Source: Phymatolithon calcareum (taxonomy: Eukaryota; Rhodophyta; Florideophyceae; Hapalidiales). From it: a stretch of 64,000 nucleotides of DNA. The notes beneath the pieces are model-generated. The model worked only from the letters and a program-made list of their open reading frames with translations, did no database searches and had not been told where the DNA came from. Where the stretch lies: positions 1,674,001 to 1,738,000 of the forward strand of contig OZ345353.1 of the NCBI GenBank assembly GCA_977006965.1, read 5' to 3'. This document shows, piece by piece, positions 47,664 to 58,295 of the stretch (within the stretch, counting starts at the first letter, position 1; the number at the start of each line of letters is the position of its first letter). A program made the position numbers and the translations under genes.

Positions 47664-49121
47664 ATGGTCGCTGACCCAAGTATTGTCCTAACTTGCCTTG
47701 CAGCTTATGCTTGCTTCGTATTCGGCTTAATCTATATTTTGATATTTGGTGGAAACGAGTGTCACGAGCATGGTCAGTCGTAAATAATGGCGGTTTTTTC
47801 TGCGCAGCGTCTCATCTAGTACTCACGCATTTTTCGTTGGCCATCCCAGATGTGTGCGGTCGAATGCACTTCTTTCTCACGGAAGGATGCTTCACCTTTT
47901 TTCGAAACAAAATTCTAATGCGTCTTGGTTGCGGTCGAACTCGCATTTTAAAATTCCAATCCGAGTTCGCTGACTTCTTCGAGCGCTACGTCATGCCCTC
48001 CGCTTATGTCGGGCTTCTTGTTGCTGGTCTCTATGTCGCCAATCTACATATTATCCCGCGACTCGGAGAACTGGAAACAATTTCAGATTCAGTTCATGGC
48101 GGTCGGTGCCCTCGGTCAAAGTTTTTATGCATTCCCGCATACGGCATTTCCTTTCCTTTTCGTACCCCGCCATACATGATATACGTTTATGGTGTCCTTG
48201 GGTTAGGCTCGTGGCTGACTGCTTTTCTCACTGACCCTGGGACAATAACACCGGTAACACAAGCGCACTTCTCTCAATTGTACCCATACGACAATATATT
48301 GTTTGCCAAGAGAAAGCCACAATGCTACACGTGCAAACATCCGCGATATCCTCGCAGTAAGCATTGCCGCCTTTGCAACCGCTGCGTTGCGCGCTTTGAC
48401 CATCATTGTGGATGGTGCGTTTGCCGCTGACAGACGCGAACTTTCTTGTGCAAGCGGCTCTGTTGGTTTCTGACACATCGATTCGATTGCGTTCAATCGT
48501 TTTTTCACTCTGAACAGGTTAGGGAACTGCATCGGGCTGTATAACACTTATCTGTTCATCGTCTTTCTCGCAGTCCACTTCATGATGCTTGCCCACGGCA
48601 CTGTTTTGGCATTAGAGCTCATCAACTCTGGTGTGCAAAAATTGATTCAGGGAAAGTACATTTATTCTGCTACCGGCCTCCCAGTTAACCGATTTACTTT
48701 GAAAGTCGCCTTTGCTGCAGAGTTTAGTCTGTTTTTCATTTCGTTTGCATTTTTTCTGGCCACTCTAATGGTCGGTGCGTTTTTGGTGTATCATTTGTGT
48801 CTGGTTGTACACAACAAAACGACCAACGAGTCTTCCAAATGGGATGATGTGGAATCTTTTTGCAAAACACTTGCGCGAGAGAGCGGCATGTCGTACCGAG
48901 ACAAATTTTTGGAAGAAGAGCGGGAATTCGGAAGGGAGGAGGTCGGAGAGCAGCCCATATTTCGAGCAGATGGTTTTCCAGCAAACATTTATAATCGCGG
49001 AGTGTGGCGAAACTTTGCAGAGGTTTTTGCTCCTCGCAGATTTCTCGAAATGCAAAGAACAACTCACCAGCCAAATGGCAATATCAAACAGGTTGTGTCT
49101 AATCGCGTGAAGGAAAGCTAA
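47664..49121 (+). CDS. DHHC-type protein S-palmitoyltransferase
   Basis: Three exons: 47664-47772, 47850-48414, 48518-49121, total 425 residues. Intron 2 (103 bp, gtgcgt ... gaacag) is well supported, since it rebuilds the catalytic domain: [20 protein letters not shown], then [20 protein letters not shown]. Intron 1 is less sure: 47773-47849 (77 bp) or a 35-bp version ending at 47807 both keep frame. Hydrophobic segments: one in exon 1 ([20 protein letters not shown]), one at [15 protein letters not shown], one at [16 protein letters not shown], and two after the DHHC domain. The DPG (TDPGTI) and TTxE (KTTNESS) motifs of the family are present. It transfers palmitate to protein cysteines in a membrane, probably ER or Golgi. 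The layout resembles ZDHHC4 and some plant enzymes. Confidence 0.92.
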
Positions 49122-49242
49122 TCCGCAAGCATCAAATATTAATCTTTTACTACTGAATGCTGAATGTACATTCCGGCTTAGAAGTTAAGTATACATTAAA
49201 AACTCTATCGCGCCGGCGGAAACATTCTCTCATCTGTGACAG

Positions 49243-50719
49243 TTACTTCTCCGGACGGAGCAGTTCATCAGCCACCCTGGCCGCCATTTCCGTCTTCTGA
49301 TCAAATCCGTTTGATCTATCCGCGTAACGACTTACACTACTGACGCCGAAAGCCTTCGCCATTTGCAAGGCATCATCATCTCCATCAATCAGCACAACAA
49401 GCGTTGGAATAATATAGCAAGCCACTTCCATAGGCAAGAGCTTTGCGTCCGGTTGGAGAATTTCACATAAGGCACTTAGCAACAAAGCAACATCGTCCAT
49501 ACTGAGTGCGGGTACGACTGTGGGATTTCTCTCATGTGCCCCAACGAGGTTAAGGGCCAGAACCCCTCCCGCCTTTCTCACAGAGAGATGCTCATGATTG
49601 ATGCCGTCGATGGCTCCAGCAATAACAGCGTCACGCGCCTCCTGATTTCGCAGGATGAACCCCGCACCCTCCGGAAACTGAAAGCAGTTCAGGGCGCACC
49701 TCAACGCCATCATGAACGCTGGTCTTGACGGCTTTGATGAATCATGGCAAAACTTATTCATCATTTGCGGTAATGAGCGAGCTAGTAACTGGCAGTTGCT
49801 TTGACTCTTCAGGCCTTCCAAACGCAACAGATCGAGGGCAGGAAAAGCTGATCCCGGGGGAAGCGAGAGACATAGATCTGTTAATTCAGTGATACCTTCA
49901 TCGCCCTTGAAATCTGGACAAAATTCACGCAGCTTGGACACAATGGCTGTTCTCTTCGCAAGTCTCATTATTGTCGGGGTCTTCCACAGATTGACAGTCT
50001 TGTGCTTTCTGCTTGGTGCGACACCAGGTGATGCAGATTGGGCGGGTGCGCCGGGTTGCCCATTCAGTTGAACTTCATGCCCAATACTCTGGTCTCGAAT
50101 TGCGCCTTGTGCAGTTTGCATGATATTTCGAATCATCGGTCCCATGGGAGAGTTGAGGGCGTCGTTAGGCAAATCCAATATGTATTGCGGAATGTGGTTC
50201 TGGACTAAAAACATGGCACACGCATCTGAAAAGTTATTACAATTATTCTAGAGTGGGTTAAAGACATACAAAACGTCAGAATTCCATGCAGAGTTTGATC
50301 TGCACGACAAGTTGAAAACAATGCAGACGTACCGTAAAAAGATCGTACGTCATCATGGAAAATTGGCCTGAAACGCTTTGCAGAAAACCAAGAAATTCAG
50401 CTTCAGACTTCTGTGTTGTACCTAAGGGGTACGTGCGAACAGGGCGGCCGTACGGCGTCTGGCCTGGGGCATCTGCACATATTCCTCCGCCAAAATAGTA
50501 TTCGCGACCGAATACTCGTATTCCGGTATGCTAAAGAGGTTCCAGACAGTTCAGAAACAAAACATGTCAGAATGCAAGTCTAAAACAAAGAAAATGAATG
50601 ACCAGGAACGGCAAATCGCTTACCCATATACCGTCAATTTGTCTACCCAAAATGCCTGCAGAAAATGACGCCGCCATTCCATTAGATAAGTCGTATAATG
50701 CAAGAGTAACATCACTCAT
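49243..50719 (-). CDS. PPPDE (DeSI-type) thiol peptidase fused to a PUL domain
   Basis: Three exons on the minus strand: 50719-50624, 50530-50333, 50247-49243, introns 93 and 85 bp, GT-AG, total 432 residues. Residues 1-110 are a PPPDE/DeSI domain: VTLALYDLSNGMA, then GIWHTGIRVFGREYYFGGGI (His of the dyad, split by intron 1) and TYDLFTNNCNNFSDACAMFL (Cys of the dyad, after intron 2). Such enzymes remove SUMO or ubiquitin-like tags. A linker (about 125-175) is followed by an alpha-helical C-terminal region (about 180-430: LTDLCLSLPPGSAFPALDLL, RKAGGVLALNLVGAHERNP) that I read as a PUL domain, which in other proteins binds Cdc48/p97. The combination suggests a role in ubiquitin or SUMO turnover. 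The catalytic motif has N where many members have H (HNCNNF). It is divergent from CPSF2 (start-to-start 484 bp). Confidence 0.87.
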
Positions 50720-51202
50720 TGTAAGTCACTGGCACGAGGCAGCGTCTGCCTGAGTATAGCCAACGCAGCGTTATTTCCTTGAGAGAGGACTTAAGCTCCA
50801 GGACGTTTGTGCATCGGACACCATGCCGTTCCATGCAAGGATATCTCTCTTCCAGCAATTCAGGCAAAGGAGAGGGCCTCATACGTGTCGTCCACAGACT
50901 GGTTCATATAGCTGAACTGTCTGAAAGGTTGGTTAGAGGCTCTGAAATTATTCTGAAAAGCGATTGAAAATACATTTTGCACGTGCACACGTCCTGAAAT
51001 TGACTTTGATCCCTGCCCTAACCGCTGATGAGGTCGTCTTGCCCAAGACTGTTGTTTTCCTCAGCGCATGCTCTGCACATTGATACTCCTGAATCGAGAA
51101 GAGTAGTCATCACCGCATCGCGCGCGCGACGAGTATCCCGCGGTCAGCCATCTGGCGTCGGGATCTAAGGACCGGAACTGCGCATGAGCTTCAAGACACC
51201 GA
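50720..51202. promoter_or_regulatory. Divergent intergenic region between DeSI-PUL and CPSF2
   Basis: A 483-bp gap between two divergently transcribed genes, so both promoters should lie here. I see no clear TATA element or repeat. No further gene is supported. Confidence 0.4.
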
Positions 51203-53728
51203 ATGGGTGTTTCCGTGCAATTCGAACCGTTGTACGGTGTTAATAGTGCTGGTCGTGCGCTATGTTCCGTTCTTACCATCGATGGATTCAAGATATTGCT
51301 CGATTGCGGCTGGACTTCGGCATTTGACGTGCCCTACGTGTCGGCGCTTGCAGAACGCGCTAAGACGGTCGATGTCGTTTTGCTTTCCCATCCTGACATT
51401 CCTCATCTTGGTGCACTTCCCTATATGGTCGGAAGATGCGGACTATCTGCTCCAATTATATCGACGCTACCTGTCTGGCGAATGGGACAGATGTTCATGT
51501 ACGATGCCTACCAGTCGCTTGTGGCCAAACGGCACTTTGACCTCTTCAATCTCGACGACGTTGATGCCGCCTTCGACATGAGCCAAGAAAACTCAAACCG
51601 ATATTCCCTGATAAAGTATCAGCAGCACTTCCCTTTGGATGCCATCAGCGGAGGCACGGGGATTATTGTGACTCCATATCCCGCAGGGCATATGCTGGGC
51701 GGCACTGTTTGGAATATCAAGAAAGGTACTGAGAGTATCGTGTATGCTGTCGACTTCAATCACCGCCGCGAGCGTCACCTAAAACCTATCTCATTCACTT
51801 CATTTTCAAGACCCAGTCATCTTATTCTTGGGGCATCGCAAATTTTGACAAAGCTTGGTGCCAAAAACTCAACTGACATTGCCACTCATATCAGTCAAGT
51901 TGTGCAAAGTAATGGCAATGTTCTCATTCCGGTGGATACTGCTGGGCGCGTCATCGAGCTGGCGATACAGTTGAGTGATCAGTGGGTCTCGGACCCTCAA
52001 TTAGCAACGGCAAAACTTGTGGTACTGAACGAATTTGCGCTTCGGACGTTTGAATTTGCCAGAAGCATGATCGAGTGGATGAGCGATGAAGTCGTAAAGC
52101 GTTTTGATGTTTCTCGAGACAATTTGTTTGATTTCAAGAAAAAGACAATCATGATGTGTCAAACAAAGGCCGAGCTGGACAGAATTCAAGGTCCGAAAGT
52201 GGTTCTGGCCTCATCTCCAAGTTTAGATTATGGATTTTCGCGAGACGTCTTTCTGGAATGGTGCGGTGATCCTAGAAACGCGGTGATCCTGGTGGATGTG
52301 CCAGAAGTGGGTACTTTGTATGCGTCTTTGTATGGACATGTAAACAAGAACCCTGAGGACAAGACAGGACGGCCGTGGACACTTAGTGTCAAGGTTGAAG
52401 CCAAGGTGCAACTCTCCGGGGACGAACTCCGGGCATGGAGAGAGCAAGAAAAAGCACGGCAATTGCAAATCGAGGAAGACGCCCGGCGGGAAGAGGAAGA
52501 GAGAAAAGCTCAGCAAATCCAAAAGGAATTGGAAATGAGGGATATTGACGAAGACGTTATCATGAGCAAAGCCGCGCGCGAGCCTACCGGGGATGGCATC
52601 AGCCCATCTGAAACTGTTCCAGTAAACTCAACAGCCGTTTCTCCTACCCCGTCGTCACCGGAAAGCGTAAGCGATTACGATGAAAAGACAGAAGAGGCAC
52701 TGTCTGCGTATTTGGCTCAGGTTGATGATTTTTCATGGGTTCGAAATGCAGCGGAACGCGTTATCCATCGGAATATTACTGAGAAACCGAAGTGGGATGA
52801 TTATGGGCAAGTAATCGATACGACTCGATTCATGATTGGAGAGGATCCTGGAGAGGGTGCTCCAGAGCAAGGTGTGGATTATGGAGTTAAACCGGAAGGC
52901 AATGCAGAAGAAATGGAAGAAGATCAGGAAATTATTCCTACCAAATATGTCGAGAGCATTTTGAATCTACAGGTGGCATGCAAACTACTGTATGTAGATT
53001 ATGCTGGACTAAGTGATGGAGACTCGGTGAAGCGTCTGGTGAAAAAGGTGGAACCTCGTTGTGTTGTGCTAATCAGAGGCACAAGAGAAGAAACAGAACA
53101 CATGCGAACGTTTCTTATTGACTCTGTTTTTTCGGGACAACTGGAAGATAGAACTAAGGCACATGACGATGTTGTATGCCCCGGTTTGGGAGAAGTTGTG
53201 GATATCACGAGCAACATACCGGTTCAGGATCTAGTTATGAAAGAGTCACTAGTGCGCCAGCTCGAATGGAGTCAGCTAAGTGGGAATGCGATCTCACATT
53301 TAGATGCTGTGCTCGTTCGAAACGAAGAAACCGGTGATTATATGTTGGACAACTTGAGCGCTGTTACAGAAGCGTCGGAAAGCAAAGCGATCACGTCGAA
53401 TTTACCTGCGACGAAGAGCGAGAAGCACATCCCTGACGGGATGAAAGTCGCCGATGGAAAGGATGCCATGTCGGACATATCGCTAAGCGGGCATCCAACC
53501 GTGTTTATTGGAACAATAATGTTGAATCGACTACGAGACGCTTTGGCAAAACACGGGCTGAGTGCTGAATTTCTGGGCGGTACGCTCTGTGTGGAAAACA
53601 CGGAGACCGGGGCTGTGATTTTGGTGAAGAAAGTTAGCGCACAGAATATTGTTCTGGATGGAGCTCTTTGCGAAGAAATGTTCATCGTGCGCGACATTTT
53701 GTACCGGGAGCTTATTATTCCAACTTGA
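51203..53728 (+). CDS. CPSF2: Cleavage and polyadenylation specificity factor subunit 2 (CPSF100)
   Basis: An intronless 841-residue protein of the metallo-beta-lactamase/beta-CASP family. The N-terminal part matches CPSF100: VQFEPLYGVNSAGRALCSVL, DVVLLSHPDIPHLGALPYMV, GQMFMYDAYQS, NLDDVDAAFD, ITPYPAGHMLGGTVW-type block (IVTPYPAGHMLGGTVWN) and YAVDFNHRRERHL. The zinc motif HxHxDH of CPSF73 is replaced by SHPDIPHLG, as expected for the catalytically inactive CPSF100 partner. Beta-CASP follows (about 230-370, LVLNEFALRTFEFARSMIEW). An acidic/coiled insert (about 410-500, EEDARREEEERKAQQIQKEL) and a C-terminal domain ending in FIVRDILYRELIIPT complete it. It acts in the nucleus in mRNA 3'-end processing. 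A single ATG with no upstream in-frame alternative sets the start. Confidence 0.95.
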   Translation: MGVSVQFEPLYGVNSAGRALCSVLTIDGFKILLDCGWTSAFDVPYVSALAERAKTVDVVLLSHPDIPHLGALPYMVGRCGLSAPIISTLPVWRMGQMFMYDAYQSLVAKRHFDLFNLDDVDAAFDMSQENSNRYSLIKYQQHFPLDAISGGTGIIVTPYPAGHMLGGTVWNIKKGTESIVYAVDFNHRRERHLKPISFTSFSRPSHLILGASQILTKLGAKNSTDIATHISQVVQSNGNVLIPVDTAGRVIELAIQLSDQWVSDPQLATAKLVVLNEFALRTFEFARSMIEWMSDEVVKRFDVSRDNLFDFKKKTIMMCQTKAELDRIQGPKVVLASSPSLDYGFSRDVFLEWCGDPRNAVILVDVPEVGTLYASLYGHVNKNPEDKTGRPWTLSVKVEAKVQLSGDELRAWREQEKARQLQIEEDARREEEERKAQQIQKELEMRDIDEDVIMSKAAREPTGDGISPSETVPVNSTAVSPTPSSPESVSDYDEKTEEALSAYLAQVDDFSWVRNAAERVIHRNITEKPKWDDYGQVIDTTRFMIGEDPGEGAPEQGVDYGVKPEGNAEEMEEDQEIIPTKYVESILNLQVACKLLYVDYAGLSDGDSVKRLVKKVEPRCVVLIRGTREETEHMRTFLIDSVFSGQLEDRTKAHDDVVCPGLGEVVDITSNIPVQDLVMKESLVRQLEWSQLSGNAISHLDAVLVRNEETGDYMLDNLSAVTEASESKAITSNLPATKSEKHIPDGMKVADGKDAMSDISLSGHPTVFIGTIMLNRLRDALAKHGLSAEFLGGTLCVENTETGAVILVKKVSAQNIVLDGALCEEMFIVRDILYRELIIPT

Positions 53729-54285
53729 TGACGCTGGGCAAAAGCGCGGTGGTGTGCTTCGGCGTCATTGTGGCGGACATCGGTCGACGCCAGAATTATG
53801 TACGCCATTACCCTTCGTCTGACCTATTTTTATTAAATAAAAATTAACTGTCACTCAGTTCTTAGGGCAGCAGCCGTTGTGTGCGCCCCCTCAGGAATGA
53901 AAACGAAACTCGAATTTTCACAATCTTTAGAAAAACTTGGCATGCCGTGAAATTCCGTCGATAACGGTTCACCGCGAAGATAAATATTTCGGCGGTTAGC
54001 GGATTGACTGAATTTACGCCACGATGTCGGTTACGACTAAGAATTTCAGTGGCAGTCGAGATGTTCAAGTTTCAATCACGAATGGTCATAAAAGGAAATC
54101 AGTCATCTTCCAGTGTTGAACTGTTACTACCTCGCCTTCCCTATTCCCACATTACCTTCACACGCCCCCAGCAGAGAGTGCGGCATGTCACGGCTGCCCG
54201 TGAAACGCAATTGAAAGCTTCGCGTTGTTGAGCGGCAAGGCTTTCGGAGTATCAATTCCCCTTTCCACGCGGAGCGTACCTCACA
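53729..54285. other. Intergenic, nothing recognised
   Basis: 557 bp between CPSF2 and the TIR-kinase gene. It presumably holds the CPSF2 3' end and the kinase promoter. I see no gene, repeat or RNA. Confidence 0.4.
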
Positions 54286-56884
54286 ATGGGGAATCAACAT
54301 TCCTTGCCGTCCAAAGCAAAAGGTACGTTCAGTGGGCATTTCTTTTTTCGATGGAGCGAAAAATATGTCTCTAACTTTCGCACTACTTTGTCTTTCGTTT
54401 CGTTTAGGGGGGGATGGAAAAGGCAGAAAGATATCGATGTGGCGTCAAAAAAGTCGTGCTGACTCTGCCAGTTCTAGTTCGCAAGCCAGAAGGCCATCCT
54501 CTTCTCCGCCGAGCCGGGTAGCATCGACTGCAAGCGAACGTAAACAATCGCAATGTAGCAGTCCGCCTCCTCCATCCGCAGAGAAGGCAAAAGCAACGCA
54601 AGTGATGAAAGGCACTACCCCAACACCTACTGAGACTGCGCCACCGGTGCAAGTTACATCGCTACCTGAAGATGTACCACCGCCAAAAGCTGCATCGCCT
54701 GCCAAATATGGAAAGCCGGACAAGCTTGGATTGGAGCAGATAAATTTCATCAATGTGCACAGAAAAGATTTTACTGGTCGCATCGAGCTTCTTCAAGGTT
54801 CAGTAGAAGGCTTGTTGCCGGAAGATGAGACTGATCTTTTGATTGTCTATCTTCGCAAGCGTGGCGCATACAAGGCAAATCAAGACTCTGCTCTTGCTGC
54901 CCTCAACAGATCCGGCTATTCCCTTGAACAGTTGGAGAACGAGACTAAGCCGCAGCCGTCCTACCGCCGTCACTATCATTGTTGGTTATCTCGTCCGCTG
55001 CCGAAACCTCGTCCAACTGGGTTTGAGTTCAAGCGCCTTCTTGTCTATGAAGATCCTGGTGAAGAGCTGACCAGAGACGATAATATCGTATTGGACATCA
55101 TGAAATGCCTTACCACTGTTATTGGGGGTGATGTGCAGATCCAGTCCGTTTTGATTCCGTTGTCGGGAGCTCTATTGTCCCCGAGCTTGAGGAACCACTT
55201 GGTGCAGGCTACGGTTGCAGTTAGCTATTCTTGGTTGCAGATGGGACTTCCTGTTCGACAGGTGCGCATTCTATTGCCGAACACGGATATTTCGAAGGAA
55301 AAAGAGGGCTTTCAGAAGATGAAAGGTAAGCTCGAGAAGAAAGAACATCAAATTCAGAAGACCATCGAGTATGATGTTTTCTTCTCTTATGCTGAAGGCG
55401 ACAAAGAAGCTGCGACGGAAATGATGGAGTACTTGCGAGGCAAAAATCCTGAAGTTCGCATCTATGATGCTGAACCTCGTGAAGTATCCCTTCGTGAGCG
55501 AGGAGTTGTCAATGATCAGACTATGGAAGCCATCAGTCAGTCTAGGATTTTCCTTGCGCTTCTCTCGGATGATTACTTCCACTCTGTTGAGTGCACGGAG
55601 GCTTTTTCGCTTGCGTACTGCCGCGATTTCGAGTGCCAGGGAAACTTCATCATCCCGCTGTTCTGGCGAAGCTGCGATTTGACTCCACTTGCACGTCGCC
55701 TTGTTGCGACGGAGGGTGTTGACTGCAGGGAGGCATCGTTTCAGTCTGCAGCAACGCTCCTCGAGGAAATCTCGTCCGCGTTGGAGAATATCAAACAAGC
55801 ACAGGCTGAATTGGCACAGGAGGACTTTGATGGACATGGATCAGAGGTGAAGTCCGGTGGTGGTGAGATGAACCTGGCAGATAAGCTGCTGATGGCCAAA
55901 GACCAGAATGCCGCTGCTGGACAAGACTTGTTCGATCAGGGCGATGATATTTCAAAGGCCGTGAACGAGAATGATCCGTCAGTGTCGTCTGGCATGTTCT
56001 TTGACGAAAACTGGCGCACAGCGTGGGCCCGGGATTTTGCAACGATTGTGTTTGGTCCTCGTATTGGTGCTGGTGGTTTCGGTGAAGTTTACAAGTGCAA
56101 GTGGGAAAACAAGATGGTGGCGGTCAAAACACTGCAGAAGATTGAAGATGAAGATCCACAGGCCGTCATGGCGGAATTCATGGTGGAGATGAAACTGATG
56201 TCGAAGCTGCGTCATACGCACATTGTGTCCTTTCTCGGTGCGTCCATTGCCGCGCCAAAGCTGGCCATTATTTTGGAATTTATGGCTGGTGGTTCCTTGT
56301 ACCGGGCAATTCACAGACGACGTCGTAACGGCCTTGGTCCGTTTCCCCTACTAAAGTCCCTCTGGATCGCGTTCGGTATTGCCAAGGGAATGACTTATCT
56401 TCACGCCCAGTATCCAGTGATAATCCATCGTGACCTCAAATCGCCGAATATTCTACTGGGAACGAATGTGCGAGAAGTCAAGGTTACCGACTTTGGTCTG
56501 AGTCGTCTGCGGGTAACGACTTTCGTGAACACTGGTCCTGGTGGAACTCCGGAGTGGATGGCACCTGAGCTTCTGCGGCAGGATCCGTTTGATGAGCAGA
56601 GCGACGTGTTCTCATTCGGTGTTATTTTGTGGGAACTAATGATGTGCGAAAAGCCGTGGAAAGACGATCATCCTATGCAAATTGTTTTTAAGGTGGGGTC
56701 CAGAGGCGAGAAACTTGAGGCGCCGCCGCCAGAGGTTTGCATTCCGGAAGTGAGGAAAATGATTGTGAACTGCTTCTCTGAGGACCCTGCTGTGCGTCCC
56801 CGGTTCAGTGAACTTGCAGATACCTTGGACAATTTGTGCCACAAATCGGAGTACACCAAGAGGAGCACGAGCAAGACCAGCTAA
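54286..56884 (+). CDS. TIR domain - RAF-like protein kinase fusion, probably N-myristoylated
   Basis: Exon 1 (54286-54322) encodes MGNQHSLPSKAK; an 85-bp intron (gtacgt ... gtttag) leads to exon 2 (54408-56884); total 837 residues. The MGNQHS start fits an N-myristoylation site, so membrane attachment is likely. Residues about 20-110 are Ser/Pro-rich. About 215-320 is an unassigned alpha/beta region (QSVLIPLSGALLSPSLRNHL). About 334-475 is TIR-like: YDVFFSYAEGDKEAATEMM, QTMEAISQSRIFLALLSDDY, HSVECTEAFSLAYC, FIIPLFWRS. A candidate NADase glutamate lies in VECTEAF. About 561-820 is a TKL/RAF-like kinase with all core motifs: GAGGFGEVYK, VAVKTL, HRDLKSPN, DFGLSR, GGTPEWMAPELL. The kinase should be active. 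Together they suggest signalling from a TIR sensor or NADase to phosphorylation, perhaps in stress or immunity; that function is inference. The minus-strand frames here are shadows. Confidence 0.88.
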
Positions 56885-57734
56885 CAATATGTCATCGGAG
56901 TCCCTCACTGTTCTTTTTTTAGTTTATATTTCTCGTATTCGTTCACCAACTATTTTGACATTTACTTTGGTAGAAACACGACTCCACATCGTCCATTCCA
57001 TGCTGTTTCTGTAGCAGTAAAATGACTCTGAACGCTACCCATCGTCCATTAAGGAAGGATTCCTTCCAAGCAAAAGTGCTGCTCTGTGTACACATTTTTT
57101 CCGTTTTAGATAATTTTCTGTTGGTCATCGAGATTGAGTTCTTCCTCCAGATGTACAACATGCTTCTACTTTTCTGTACCACTACAAGAGCACGCAAAAC
57201 TCGATGTTAAGTTAAGGCAGCGGATTTTCCATCAGCACCGTACTTGCTGGAAAGAGAAAATGGAGGGAGGGACCCATGGCTCAATATATGTCTTGAGAGA
57301 TCCATGGGATAGTGATGCAGTACCGGAACGCTCTGTCAATTTTGCCACTGCTAAAGATTTTCTGTGCCACTACAAGAGCACGCAAAACTCGCTGTTAAGT
57401 TCGTAATGACAGCGGATTTTCCATCAGCATCGGACTTGTTGGAAAGCGAAAATGGAGGGAGGGACCCATCGCTCAATATGTGTCTTGAGAGATCCATGGG
57501 ATAGTAATGCAGTGCCGGAACGCTCTGTCAATTGCCGACTTTGGGAAACGCGGATGATGGTGACCGTGAGAATCATTTTTTGGGGTTTTGCATGAGCCGT
57601 TGTGTGGTCATAACAAGCGTAAATTTTCAAACTTTCCCGGACGAAATACTTTACCTCTTCAAAATCCTGTCCAACCCATGGGTTCGGAAAGGGGATGCAT
57701 CCCCCTGCAAACATCTTCTGAGTTATTCGCAGCC
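56885..57734. other. Intergenic with a tandem duplication
   Basis: 850 bp between the kinase and DCC genes; mostly occupied by the 188-bp tandem duplication. No gene recognised. Confidence 0.5.
57171..57533 (+). repeat. Tandem duplication, 2 x ~188 bp
   Basis: Unit 1 about 57171-57358, unit 2 about 57359-57533. Shared blocks include actacaagagcacgcaaaac, gcggattttccatcagca, gaaaatggagggagggaccc and gatccatgggatagt. Copies differ by scattered substitutions and a small insertion, so it is older than the 1.2-kb tandem duplication. Open frames in it are not conserved between units. Confidence 0.85.
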
Positions 57735-58295
57735 ATGCCTGCAGCATTTGTAAATCTCGGGGGCGTTTTTCGTTCAGTGGGCCCTCTATCGCGCATGTCG
57801 GCCCCTCGCACTTGTGCCACGCGCAGCGGAAGCATTGACATGGCAGTGGGGACCGTCACTACCTCGAATGCGCCGACACAACGCTCCTATCGAACAACTG
57901 ACCGCGTGGTTTTGTATGACGGAGTGTGCGGGCTTTGCAACGGCGGTGTGCAGCTCTTGCTGAAGGCGGATACTGCCGGCACTCTACGGTACGCAGCACT
58001 ACAAAGTGACGCCGGACGCGCGCTCCTCGAGCAAACCGGAGCGCCCGATGATCTGTCTACGGTTGTGTTTATCGACGGCGGCAAGGCGTACACCTATTCG
58101 GATGCTGTACTTCGCATTGGGGAGACGCTTCCTGGATTGAGCATACCTGCGAAAATCGCTCTGGCGCTTGTACCAAGGGCATTGAGGGATGGGTTTTACA
58201 CGCACGTCATTGCGAATAACAGGTACTGGGTGTTCGGGCGCAATGACACATGCACGCTCATGCAACCTGGATACGAAGATCGCTTTTTGGAGTAG
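57735..58295 (+). CDS. DCC-family (DUF393) thiol-disulfide oxidoreductase-like protein, probably plastid
   Basis: A 186-residue single-exon protein. The family block is clear: RVVLYDGVCGLCNGGVQLLL with the CxxC pair (GVCGLC), then RYAALQSDAGRALLEQ, VVFIDGGKAYTYSDAVLRI and the C-terminal YWVFGRNDTCTL. DCC proteins have a thioredoxin-like fold; their redox partner is mostly unknown. The first 45 residues are rich in Ser, Thr, Arg and Ala and begin MPAAFVNLGG; a phenylalanine near the N-terminus is typical of red-lineage plastid transit peptides, so import is likely. The start is uncertain: in-frame ATGs lie at 57678, 57735 and 57795; 57735 gives the most transit-like leader. Confidence 0.85.
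   Translation: MPAAFVNLGGVFRSVGPLSRMSAPRTCATRSGSIDMAVGTVTTSNAPTQRSYRTTDRVVLYDGVCGLCNGGVQLLLKADTAGTLRYAALQSDAGRALLEQTGAPDDLSTVVFIDGGKAYTYSDAVLRIGETLPGLSIPAKIALALVPRALRDGFYTHVIANNRYWVFGRNDTCTLMQPGYEDRFLE

Noticed and set aside
54843-55070. Other-frame ORFs inside the TIR-kinase gene
   Set aside because: They overlap a long, motif-rich frame and are shadows.
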